NCBI GenBank assembly: GCA_029255685.2
Contig: CM055315.2
Location: forward strand, 77,715,681 to 77,779,680
DNA length: 64,000 nucleotides
DNA from: Silene conica
Taxonomy: Eukaryota; Streptophyta; Magnoliopsida; Caryophyllales; Caryophyllaceae
Direction: 5' to 3'
How positions within the stretch are numbered: the first letter of the stretch is position 1; each line of letters starts with the position of its first letter. A program made the position numbers and the translations under genes. The notes below the pieces were generated by a model that worked only from the letters and a program-made list of their open reading frames with translations, did not search any database and was not told the origin of the DNA. Positions 38,593 to 49,900 of this stretch are shown here, one piece after another.

Positions 38593-38682
38593 CTCTTTCC
38601 GTTTCAGTCATTTGTTTGATTTTTTTATTCGTTCGGAGCGGTATTTTAATCAAATGTAAAGAAATGATTGGAAGGGAGGGAG
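38593..38682. mobile_element. Stowaway MITE in the NF-YA leader region
   Basis: About 90 bases, starting CTCTTTCCGTTTCAGTCATT and ending GGAAGGGAGGGAG, flanked by TA on each side. The inverted ends agree with the common CTCCCTCCGT Stowaway terminus, with a few mismatches. Confidence 0.75.
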
Positions 38683-39603
38683 TATATGGTTAGTTTGATG
38701 TTAGCTATGATGATTATATTGTAAGCTTAAGACGTTCTTAAGCGAGGGACAATTACTTCTTGATGTAACTATTTCTTTTGGCTTTGACAATCAAGTAGGT
38801 TGCTTGATCCATTGTTATGTTAGAACGGGTAATATAGTCATATCGGGTAGATGTTTTGAAATTATCGGTTTTGTATCGGTAAAAGGGCTTGAAATTCAAG
38901 GCCAGTTCCTCATTTACGCTTGAAACTTCAACCTGACTTAGTAAGAGTATTTTCCTTAGCGAAGCCCATCGATTGAGTACTTGTGAATCATTTGTAATTT
39001 TAATTTATTACTTGTGATAGTTTACATGGACTTTACTATTATGGAGTCAGAATCGTATCCGACACAACTACACAAGCATTAAGAATATGGGTGTTGACTC
39101 CATATCACCATACCAGACCCTTTCTAGTTTGACACCTATCCTCGTAGCAGTTGAAAGGGAGTTCTGTATGACGAATATGGAGGAAGGGATATATGAACTA
39201 CATGAAACATTTAATATGATTTTTAGGGACTTTAAGCCTCATGTTTGAATAATCTATCTATTTATTTGTCGGAACTGTAAGTTTATGTTGAAGATGTGTC
39301 CCTTGTCTTTTAATTGTGCTACATAGTTCCAAATTTCCAGTGTCTCTGCAATTGAGTCGGCTAGTCAGACAACTGAGATATGTACCCATTTGTGACTCTC
39401 GTATAGTTGTATCCAAGTTTGAGTAACATAAGTTGGCCTCAGGCCTGGGACATTAAGATCAAAATTGTATACACAATGAATACCTCAAAACTGGTACCGT
39501 GTTTGAGGATTTTTTCCTGTGTTTTTTGATACACCTGATGCATTGTTACATTCTAATCTCAGTAGAGCATATTGCAGGTACTGAATTGCCTGCCCTGTCG
39601 TAG

Positions 39604-39627
39604 ATGCTTTATTTAACGCTGATTTAA
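39604..39627 (+). CDS. Upstream open reading frame of seven codons
   Basis: ATG CTT TAT TTA ACG CTG ATT TAA ends two bases before the NF-YA start codon at 39630, in the same leader exon. Such a position would make the main start depend on leaky scanning or short-range reinitiation. The peptide itself has no recognisable character. Confidence 0.4.
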   Translation: MLYLTLI

Positions 39628-39629
39628 GC

Positions 39630-42600
39630 ATGTCATCTAAATCTAATCAAGCTGAACCCAATCCCCATACTATTGGGCCATCTGCAGCCTATTCCGAACA
39701 GTGGTGGCAAGTTGCTGGTTATGATCCTTCCCGTCTATCCGATGCTGTGGGCGATAGCTCTAAACATGCATTGCTAGGCAATCCAGTTGAGACAGAACAG
39801 TCTATTGATGATCAATCGGAAACAAAGGCTGAGGATGATGACGATGAGGCCAGCAAGGACTCTGCAGCAACTGGTTCTACTTCCACCCATCAAGGTATTG
39901 CTCTTAAGTTTATAATTCAGATTAGAGTAACAGCTACATTCCTCTAGTGCCACGAGTTTTACCACAACTGATGGGTAATGAAAATTGGAAGTATGCACTT
40001 TACCTTTTTAATAACTGCATAAAAAGGTTGCATAGGATGACCCATAATGAAATTTTGTCGACAGTTGCATTAAACTACTTCACAATAAAAATAAACGTAA
40101 TCAGTTTGGGGTACTCTTTACTTTATTCCTTCGTAATTCAAAATCAAAGAACAAAGGGTCCTTGTCCTCATCAGACTACAGTTGGGTTAATTTTACTGGT
40201 AAACTGTTATTAATGGTTTACTGTTTTTTTTTTCTGCTTGTACTTTATGGATGTGTGGTTATTTTTATATAGCTATTAAAGATATAGAAATGGATATTAT
40301 TCATGTAACTTAAGAGATGTGGTTTGTCACAGATGGGGGTACTGGACTTGAAGGTCAAAAATCTCAATGTGCTGAGTCGACCATGCCTTTTGTTAGTGGG
40401 GTTGGTTTGCCTCAGCATCCACAGCTTGACCTTTTTGGTCACCCTGTAGTAAGTGATGCTGCACTTCTTTTTCCTATTTCAACTTCTCACATTCTACTTT
40501 TATGAACCGTTTTCAACTACAACAGTTCTTCCTATTGCTCAGCAGGGTTGTGCAACAGCACCTTATCCCGACTTGTATTACGGGGGAATGATGGCTCCCT
40601 ATGGACCTCATCCATTGGTATGTTACTTGTGACCCTAGCCAGGGTTGTTTAACATTGAGAAAGCATGCTTCTGGTCTAATGTTGTTTCATTGGGATGATT
40701 TTTTTACGGCTATCTGGAATTTTTCCTAACTCTTGCTTTATGATTGAATGTTTGCACATTTCGTACTAGGTATAAAATAGAACTAGCTATTTACAAACTT
40801 AGAGCGAAACCATGGTTAAGGATTTACAAACTTAGAGTGAAACCATGGTTAAGAATATAGAAATGGAACTGGACGTATTATAGGGCTTTGTAAGCTTATG
40901 GTTGCAACTTGTCATTGAGGGCATTCGGGGTGTTAATATTTTCTTATAGTCTGGACATTGTTGTTTTAGGCATTTATCTTAGTTTTTAGTTGCCCTTCTT
41001 CTCTAGTCTATCACTCTAATGGCTTCTGACGGATAAGGGAGTATGCTGTATGACTAAGATTTTGCAAGCAAAACAAGATTTTTGGAGATGTGTACACTTG
41101 TGGATTTATTGTGGTTATCTTACATGCGTTGTAAACTTCCGTTTCAGCTAATTATCTTCCATTAATTATTTGTTCTGAACTTTTAAAAGCCGATGTGTGT
41201 ATTGTAAAGGGGCCTATACAGGCGGATTGTCCCTTTGGTTTTTAGTAGTGATTGCTAAGCTTGTCACTTTACACCTCAGACAGTAAAAGATTGGGTAGAT
41301 CCGGAGTAACATACTAATTTATCGTCTTACGCCTCAACCAATGCAAACATATTATAGAGAAGTTGGGGGGTATATTTTTCTAGAGCAGGCTATAATAACT
41401 TACTAAAAATGGATTTATCTTATTGGTTTGGGCAATACCATTGCATGGATAATTTGGTTGACAGGAGAACTTTCCCCACAAGACCATGGTCTGCTAATCT
41501 GAAATTTACACTAGGCTTATACGCAGGGAACAGAAGATATATTTAATATTCCATGAAGTATATTTTTCCGCAAAGGTAGAGAATTAATTTTTTAAAGTAT
41601 AAGTATGAGATTATTGTGGTTTTAGATGTTTCGCAGCTGAGGTGGACTTTTCATAAGGTTTTTTTGGGTTGTAGCGCTGGTACTCTGAGGTCTGAACAGC
41701 TACGAAAAGTTTGGTTACTGAATTAATTTTTTAAAGTATAAGTATTAGATTATTGTGGCTTGAAGTTCTGAATTTCTGATAACATGACATATTGATATAC
41801 CACGTGAACTTCTGAGACTTGAATTAATTATTCTATTTTGTCTAAGCAACTGTGCTAAATGTTCGAACAAAGTACTGGTCAGGAAAACTTATTCACTTCC
41901 CCTTTCATCATGAATATTTTATAACTAGTGAGAAACTGAAACTCCTAATTGTGTTTTTTTTTGAGGAGGATTACCTGACATTAAGATGCCTACCTTTTTT
42001 GATAGTGAGTTCCTATCTAATTGGGGTGGACTCATGAGTTTTAAAACCTGGATGCGGGGAGTGGAATTTACTCATTTTTTTTGCTAGGAGATGCTTAGAA
42101 TTGGCTCAAAACTCACAAGCAAAATTCATTTTATTTAACAAACTCTAGCTGCTTCAGTTTTTGTGTTTCTAACTGGGTATCAACCAACAACCATGAAGTG
42201 TGCATCTCTCATCTGTTTGATATAACATGATCCTCATTCCTTTTCGGCGTTGGTGATTGTTTTCTGGTATATGTCCAACTTCTTTTCTAACAATTTTAGT
42301 TCTTCCTCAGTAGTCAGTAGTTTAATATCAGCCCTGATTCCGACTGTAACGATAACTTCCCTTTTTACAATTTTATTGCATCGACGCCCCTGGTCGTTCA
42401 TTTAGTCTAGTATGTTTCAATTTAGATATTGTATGATTTGTATCATCTAAAATTTAACCTTGTTATTTTGTTTATCTTTAATATCCTGATTTTCTATAAA
42501 GTAACTAATTGTTCCTCCACAGTTATATGGGATGCATCAGCCTAGGATGCCGTTACCTCTTGAAATGACACAAGAGCCAGTTTATGTCAATGCCAAGCAG

Positions 42601-44626
42601 TATCATGGAATTTTGCGGAGAAGGCAGGTCCGTGCCAAGGCTGAGTTAGAGAGGAAGCTCATCAAAGAGAGGAAGGTATGCATCTTGTCGTACTTTTAGG
42701 CTTTGTAGGATGACGGAGAAAAAGTTGTTTTTTTTTTTTTAACTTTTATGATGTTGATTTGACATTGTTTCTACGTCGGGGGCATTTAGTTCATACTGGG
42801 GAAGGAAAAAAGGGGAAGGGAATGGGTTCCCTTTGATATCAAACCTTGTAAATATGGGAATGAAAAGAAGAGACCCGCAATCAACAACTAACCCCCCCCC
42901 CCCCCCCCCCCACACACACACAAAAAAAATAAAAAAAATCCACCTCTACCAGTGCCCACTGCCTCGCCGCTGGCTCTATCTCCCTCGAAACTGACCATCC
43001 ACACCACGCTAACACAAACAAAGACCCCCCCTCCCCTTCCCTCCCCCACCACCAAAGTCACCAGATCTGGTGTCTTTGGTGGTGGCGTAGGAGGTTTCGG
43101 TGGGGTGGGTGGGTCTTTTTTGGTGTTAGTATGGTGTGTATGGTGGGTTTTAAGGAGGCTGGAATTGGTCAATGAGGATGGGATCGTGCGTCAAGATGTT
43201 GCCGGAGTGATGGGATGTCGGTGCCACCAGTGCCACCAGTGCTGGTGTGACAGGTCTGACCATCCAAAAACGTCTAACCACCTTACTACGGCCGACTGCC
43301 ACACAGAATCAACCGACTGCCAGAACTCCTCGAGACCACACATAATCAACCACTGCCAGAACTCCTCGAGACCACACCAGATCTACTCGACGTCACTTTT
43401 GCTTTCATATCCCTCCCAAAATTTCCCCTAGCTAGAGCTCCTCCCAACATCCGTACCCCTCGGCCACCACAACCACTGTGACATCATCTATCACCAATTT
43501 GCCATTCCAAATTCAGATTTGGCCGACATTCCATCCTGTCACTAGAAATCAGCTTGCCTCTGTTATTAATATCTTGCAGTTGGTGTTGGTCGCATGGAAG
43601 ATGGGGCCGTGGAGAGCAATTGGATTAGGTAACACATGGGAGTGGTGACTGGTGGAAGGCTACATGGGTGAACGAGCATTCATCAATACCAGGTTTTTTA
43701 AACACAATAGATGGACATATGAAGGATACTTTGAGGAAAATTCTGTACTGAAAGAAACGACCCTATCATTGCAAATACACATATGGGGGAGGATTTTTTT
43801 GTATTCTTAGCTGTGAGAGAGGCTTGTCGTGAGGACTGAGTAAGATGAAGGAAGGAGAGAGAAAGGCTTGTTGTGAGGACTGAGTAAGATGAAGGAAGGA
43901 GAGAGAAACGGTACAGTTGCAAGAATGAAAAATCAGGGGTAAAACTGTCTTCTTCATGCTTACCTTTGTCTTTGGTCCAAAAGCAAAGTGTAAACTTTTG
44001 AATAAATCAGATATCTGCTAAAGGGATTTCCTATTCTTCAGCTGTCTTTGCGGTCTGCGGAAACCAAAACACTGGAATGTTTGTTTCATTTTGTCTTTCT
44101 TGGGGTTATGACTAAAAATTATGGAAACTTTGTATGATAATGTACTTCCAGATATATAGATAAACGTGGTCAAGATAAGTTTCTGGATCTGAAAATGAGT
44201 CACTGTGTTGTCTAAGTTGCATATTTACGTTGTGTACCATTTTCCATTCTTAGCCATATCTACATGAATCCCGACACCAACATGCCTTACGAAGAGCACG
44301 GAGCACTGGGGGACGTTTTGCAAAGAAGAGTGGAGAGCAATCTTCCAACCATTCCGGCGAAGATAACAAGACTTCAGGTTTGTTGGGTTGTTTTCTTATT
44401 CTGACATTCGCTGTTTCTAGCTTTTAGATCTTTGGGCGTTTCTTTATCAGTATCCAAACCATATGCAGGCGAGTCCCACTCATCCAAGGCTCACAAAAAC
44501 CGTAAAGACGAGGGGAATGACTCCGCAGATTCTAGAGCCATGGAAGGTCAATCCAGTCAGCAATGGGGTAACAGCGGTAACATGTCCTCTGATCAGGCCA
44601 CTCAGCGTGCCCTAGCCATGCGATGA
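39630..44626 (+). CDS. NF-YA: Nuclear transcription factor Y subunit A
   Basis: Six coding exons (39630-39894, 40333-40448, 40543-40617, 42523-42675, 44254-44377, 44469-44626) join in frame to 296 residues. Exon 4 holds the NF-YB/NF-YC-binding helix, [20 protein letters not shown], and exon 5 the CCAAT-binding part, [20 protein letters not shown], then RFAKKSG. NF-YA joins the histone-fold NF-YB/NF-YC dimer and inserts into the minor groove at CCAAT boxes. The N-terminal part is acidic ([10 protein letters not shown]) and the middle has [10 protein letters not shown], usual for the longer plant NF-YA members. Exon 3 begins at a tandem acceptor, TCAGCAG, so 295- or 296-residue forms are possible. 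The 3' UTR carries a miR169 site. No breaks are seen. Introns 3 and 4 are long and contain repeats. Confidence 0.95.
40790..40854. repeat. Tandem 33-base duplication in NF-YA intron 3
   Basis: ATTTACAAACTTAGAG(C/T)GAAA followed by CCATGGTTAAG occurs twice back to back, starting near 40789 and 40822, with two differences. A second, looser pair (GAATTAATTTTTTAAAGTAT) lies near 41581 and 41720. Confidence 0.8.
42780..43700. repeat. Low-complexity insertion in NF-YA intron 4
   Basis: A block unlike the surrounding intron. It has a run of 20 C at 42892-42911, then CA and A runs, C-rich text, and a 40-base palindrome at 43046-43085. Two copies of TGCCAGAACTCCTCGAGACC lie near 43319 and 43355. The higher GC content suggests inserted DNA, but I find no target duplication and cannot name the element. 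Confidence 0.5.
43821..43908. repeat. Tandem 44-base duplication in NF-YA intron 4
   Basis: Two head-to-tail units starting GGCTTGT(C/T)GTGAGGACTGAG at 43821 and 43865 differ by one base, pointing to a recent duplication. Confidence 0.85.
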
Positions 44627-44679
44627 GGCTGAGCGTATGTAAATCTTAAGATATCCATCGGTTAGCTTATTATAGCTAG

Positions 44680-44700
44680 ACGGCAAATCATTCTTGGCTG
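44680..44700 (+). promoter_or_regulatory. NF-YA: miR169 target site in the NF-YA 3' UTR
   Basis: The text CGGCAAATCATTCTTGGCTG at 44681-44700 is complementary to plant miR169 apart from G:U or single mismatches. It lies 54 bases after the stop codon, where plant NF-YA mRNAs carry this site. miR169 cleavage lowers NF-YA in drought and low nitrogen and in root development. Confidence 0.88.
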
Positions 44701-45237
44701 GTTTCGAATGTTGTTGTTTTGGATTGTGTACAGTTCTGATAGCTTTAGGTGGTTCAGACCTTAGTTACTTTAGCGTGTGAGAATAGCATTACGACTCAAA
44801 TTGAAATCGCGACTTTCTTAGATGACGTGTTAAAGATATTATTTTGTATTTTTTAATTCCCATCTTAACTTAGCTTCATTTCGAAGTTGAATGAATGATC
44901 CTGTAACATTGGAAAATATACTTTTCATCAATTTTTTTCAGAATAAAATATAAATATATTGGTGCTTTAGCCGTCTTTTTCGCCGGTGTTCCACCACAAG
45001 CCCACAACTTGACTCGATAAATAGCGACCAAGGTGAGATACCCGTGAGGCTGTGATAAAATCATTGATGTGTTATTATTGGAGATTAAATTCGATAACTT
45101 GCACATGAAATACCCAAGGGATAGGCAGTTATTCGATCAACTCTCAACTAGTCTGAAAATGGGATGATGGTGGTGACCGGACCCGATAACCTGCAAGGCC
45201 ACATGGCTATTTGAGCCCAATTTAATTGATATATGAG
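44701..45237. other. NF-YA 3' end and spacer
   Basis: Probable NF-YA 3' UTR to about 44850, with TTTTGTATTTTTTAATTC-like text and several possible polyadenylation words. After that it is unremarkable AT-rich sequence up to the hAT element. Confidence 0.4.
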
Positions 45238-45907
45238 TAGGGATGTAAATGGGGCGGGGAGGGTGCGGAGGGGGTCAACCCGCGCCCGCCCCGCGAACTT
45301 TTAATGTGTACCCACACCCGCCTAGCTCCTCAAAAAATGTAAATCGTGAATCTAAAATATATTAGTCGTACTACTTATACAAATAAGTTTTCGCAAAATG
45401 CCTTAACATTCAATTAATAAGAGTCCGTTGAGCCATGAAACGGTTTTACATACAAATATACTACGAAACACATGCACAAACATCAGCCCAAATACAGAAT
45501 ACTGAGTAGTGAACTAGGATTATTGCCTTATTGGACTACTGGGTAGAAGTTACTTACTTGTTTGGGCCTGATTGGACTACTGGGTAGGGGTTACTTATTT
45601 ATTAAGAGTTTTTTTTAATATTTTAAGTTATATTTTTTTACTATTAGATATTATTATTTATTAGGTGGGTATAAGCGGGGCGGGGACATGCGGGGCGGGG
45701 CGAGCGGGGTGGGTGTGGGGCGGGGTGGGTATGGGGCGGGTCTCATGTGATACCCGCACCCGCCCCGCGACCCGCGACGAATGATGCGTTTGAAAACCAT
45801 CCCCGCCCCACGACCCACGAAATCATTACCCACACCCGCCCCACGTGGGGCGGGTGCGGGGCGAGACCCACCAAGACCCGCCAAGACCCGCCCCATTGAC
45901 ATCCCTA
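45238..45907. mobile_element. hAT MITE with G-rich arms
   Basis: 670 bases. Starts TAGGGATGTAAATGGGGCGG and ends CCGCCCCATTGACATCCCTA. The 8-base target duplication TATATGAG is perfect (45230-45237 and 45908-45915), which assigns it to hAT. From 45670 to 45740 it has a row of GGGGCGGGG/GGGTG blocks facing CCCGCCCC blocks at 45750-45900, so it can fold on itself and could form G-quadruplexes. No coding capacity. Confidence 0.9.
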
Positions 45908-45955
45908 TATATGAGGACTTGTTTGTTACGTTGAATAGTTCGGGTTAAACTCTAA

Positions 45956-46668
45956 GGGAGTGTTTGGTTAGGGGTTTATAAAAAGAGAAAGGGAGATAAA
46001 GTTAGTTATTTTCTTTTTTGGTGTTCCTTTGACACAAAACAAGGAAATAAAACTCCTTTTTTTACTCCTCAATTCATCTCATTTTTTACCCCCAACCCCC
46101 TAGATATTTGATTTCATTACCCTTGTTGGTTGTTACCCTTTAACCACTTTTTTCATGTACCACACTAGCTTGCGACTACCACCACACTAGCCACCACCAT
46201 TACTCCACCGCCACCGCCGCCACCACCCCCACAAGTACCACTGCCACCACCACCATGACACCCCAACCACCAACACCACTGCCGACACCCCTACCACCAT
46301 CACCGTCGTGACCTCCACCGCCGCCGTCACCACCACCAAGGCATCTCCACCACCACCATAGCCACCACCACTATGACACCCTTACCACCATCACCGTCGT
46401 GACCACCGCCACCGCCGCCATGACATTCGCACCCCTACCACCACCACCATCACTACCACCCCAATGACACCTCCAACACCACCGCCATGACACCTCTACC
46501 ATTATCATCGCCGCCAATAGATAAGTGGTTGCTTGTGTTGTTGTGTGTTAGTGGTAAAAATAACTCTGACCGGACCATTAGTGTCTCTTTTTTGGTGTAA
46601 CCAAACAACAAATTAAATTTTAGGTAATCCTTACCTTTCTCTTTCCCTTTCTTTAACCAAACGCCCCC
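45956..46668. mobile_element. PIF/Harbinger MITE with CCACCA-rich core, copy 1
   Basis: 713 bases between TAA target copies (45953-45955, 46669-46671). Ends: GGGAGTGTTTGGTT and AACCAAACGCCCCC. The centre (46150-46510) is an array of CCACCACC, CCGCC and CATGACACC(T/C)C units. The same element recurs at 62204-62921. The core encodes Pro-rich nonsense in several frames and is not a gene. Confidence 0.88.
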
Positions 46669-46969
46669 TAATTAAGCAAAAACTTCAATACATAAAGCGC
46701 AGTATGTTAGACTCCGGAGTAAAATCGCCTTCTTATTCAACGACCGTACGATTTATCTTATTTTAGAGAGTAAACAAGAAAACTCCACAAAAGGTAGAAA
46801 ATTATCATTCATATAATAATATCTACTTCTATTTATTACTAATTTATAAAATGATTTGAGCAATCAATACATTATTTCATCACACATTTGCACAATTATA
46901 TATAAGAATTGAGCACCGAAAACTTTTGATTACAAAAAAAGTTTTCAAATTTTGGTAAAGCAAGTAGTT
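46669..46969. other. Upstream region of neprosin gene 1
   Basis: AT-rich promoter-sized interval with TATATATAAGAATTGAG near 46900 as a possible TATA region, about 70 bases before the start codon. Confidence 0.4.
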
Positions 46970-49900
46970 ATGGTGAATAAGATCATACATTTTGTGGTTT
47001 TAGCTTCTCTAATTTTTGATGTAATTTCCGGAAAATTATTTCGTACAACTATAAATGTGAGTTTTTCGGGGTTTTTATCAATTTTTTTAATCTCTTTCAA
47101 TACAGAATTCAATTAATTGTTATATGTAATAATATTTTCAAAACAGATTAATGGTAAAGTTTACAATTGTGTGGATTTTTATAAGCAACCGGCTTTTCTC
47201 AACCCATCGTTAAAGCTCCAGGTAATTACTGGGTAAGACGTCTTATATCATGAGAGTGTGAGACGATTCTTCAATGTATAAAATCACTCGTTTATTGATA
47301 ATAATAAATGAGTATTTCGACATTAAAAGAATCGTCTCATAATATGTCTATGAAGTCAAATTTATGCAAACTTTCTAACAATTTAAAATAACATTTTACA
47401 CGTATAGGCGATACCGAACTTGGTGAAAATCCAGCAACAAAAAAAGGTAAATGGGCTTGGACTCGAAACCAAAGGATGTCCAATTGGTACAGTTCCGATA
47501 TTGGATCGGGCTAAACCAAATCGTCCAAAAGTGAACGAGTTTATAAGGCCACCACCACTTCCTCCACCGGTTCCGACGGATCACGCAATATGTGTAAGTT
47601 TCATTGGACTATCGATAACAATTTCTATGACCATTTTTCTAGCACGTGTTTTTAAACACATGTTAAAAAAATCGTTGTTCTAAACAGAGTATTAATTCAA
47701 AATATTATAATTAAATAATTAATTAATTATTTAATGCAGAGTGCTCGAGTTCAAACCGTGTTAGATGACCCGAATAATAAGCAATTCTTTGGAGTTGATG
47801 CTTCTTTAGATCTGTATAAAGCAGATAATGTGCAAGCTTCTCAATGGTCCGCTGCTCGAATCAAACTCGTAAATGGGGCGGACAGCGTCGAAGCTGGATG
47901 GATGGTTATACTCTTATTTCGCTTTTTTTTTTTTTTAAAAAAAATATTACGATTTTAAGAATTTAAGATATTATATATCCTCTGTTTTTGTGAATATTTT
48001 ACATTTACTTTACTTATAAGGAAAAAAAGTAAATGTCAATTACTGACTTAAACAGTGAAAATATAAGATATCCGAACTAATCTATATAATGTTTTTTTAA
48101 TTAACTTGAACTAATTAAAAAGTTTTACAAATGTTTAAAATCTGGCAAAAATAGTATTTGTTTACGTTTTAAATATATATATTCGTAGGTTAATCCAGAT
48201 GAGTACCAGGATAATGATGCTCATCTTTACGGCCGTTATAATGTAAGTAATTTTTTTTTAATTAATTAACCTTTATATTACTCTCCTTCATGTAACATCT
48301 TATCTATATAAAACCAAAAACATTTCAAGCATTCTCCTTAAGCCACATCATCACATTCATGTTTTTAATTTTATTTAGGATAAATTACAAATAACCACCA
48401 CGTATTTGCATACTTTTACAAATTACCACCACGTATTTTCGTTTTTACAAATAACCCCCAAACTTTAATGTATATTCCCCAATCACCACCGTATTTGTAT
48501 CCCGAGCAACGTTTTTCTTATTTTCTGACTTGTATAGTGACGAGTTACGCAAAATACCCAAACTACCCTTACCACCAACTTACACAACTTACGGACTGAA
48601 TTATTAACCATAACATTTCCTCCTTTTTAAATCTCAACTTCCCTATTTCTTCTTAATATTTCCAAACCCTAAATACCCAAATCACTCTCAAATTTTTAGA
48701 TCTCAGCTTTAATAAAAAAACATAACTCGTCTTCTTCATCGACATAGATCAAGAAACTTTCTGTAGAATTAAAAACAAGATAGTGCTCCTTTCTCACGAA
48801 ATTTACTAGGATTTCTCTTTAGGCATTGTATTAGTATAAGAATAGAATGTGCTTGGCTAAGATGCTACTAAGGTATGAAACTGTTGAAGTTTACTGGCTT
48901 TGGGGTAAAAGTAGTAATAACAAAATTGCTGATTCATGCATTGAAATCAAATCCCCTCTTTCTGTGATCCACGGAAGTCGTCTTTACCAAAAGTGACGAG
49001 CCTTGTTCAGCTCTTATTATTAATCACAATAATAATCGATTCTTGCTAGATCCAAACACCTAGAATCTTAGGACTTTAATGTATTATATGTTGGTTACTG
49101 TTTAGTGTTATTGTCAAAAATACGGATTCGGGGATTTAGGGTTTGAAAATAATTGGGAGAAATAGGGAAATTGAGATTCAGAAGGGGAAAACCTCATAAG
49201 AGGTGGTTAATAATTTATTCAACTTAAGTTGGTAAGGGAAGTTTGGTTATTTTGCATAACTCGTCACTAAACAAGTCGGGAAATAAGAAGAACGATGTTC
49301 GAGATATCAATACGGTGGTGATTAGGGAATATACATTGAAGTTTGGGGGTTATTTGTAAAAATGGAAATACGTGGTGGTAATTGTAAAAATACGCAAATA
49401 CGTGGTGGTTATTTGTAATTTATCCTTTTATTTATTTTAAGTAATGTGGGACCCACAGAAAAAAAAAGTAATTAATTGCTAAAAAATCTCTATGTTCAAG
49501 TTTTAGACGTAAATGTTTACGTTTATATTTTCTACACGTAAGTATTAGTGAATAATAAGAAATAATGAATAACTTAGAACGTAAATAATTCAACCCAAGT
49601 TTTACTAATAAATCACAGTAAATTAAGTCAACTATTAAAAATCCAGTCCAAATTTCTACTACAATTATAAATTGCAATTACAATAACAATTAAAATAAAG
49701 TACGAAAAAATACATCCACTATAATACTAATAAGATAAAATAAAATTTTAAAGAAGAATATAATAATACACATTAGCTCTAAAAATGCAAAAAAAAAATG
49801 TTATAAATTTTATCGAACTATATATTGCATAATTCCGAAAAAATGACATGTGATCCATTCAAAAAGTAAAAAGAAAATCATTTAATTAAGATATATATGA

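Larger units (their letters stand above)
38109..39629 (+). other. NF-YA: NF-YA 5' region with a leader intron
   Basis: From about 38165 the text looks like a transcribed leader (TTTAGGGTTCTTTCTCCGCG). A strong acceptor, CATATTGCAG at 39567-39576, precedes the last 53 leader bases, so a 5' UTR intron is likely. Its donor is not certain. A Stowaway MITE and a tiny upstream frame lie within this interval and are listed separately. Confidence 0.5.

Noticed and set aside
42952..43431. 159-codon frame in NF-YA intron 4
   Set aside because: Made of C-rich low-complexity sequence and short repeats. It lies in an intron of a gene whose splicing is clear.
46180..46520. Possible Pro-rich (extensin-like) protein in the CCACCA cores here and at 62296-62520
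   Set aside because: The triplet arrays lie inside MITEs with clean target duplications, and no Ser-Pro4 pattern or signal peptide is present.
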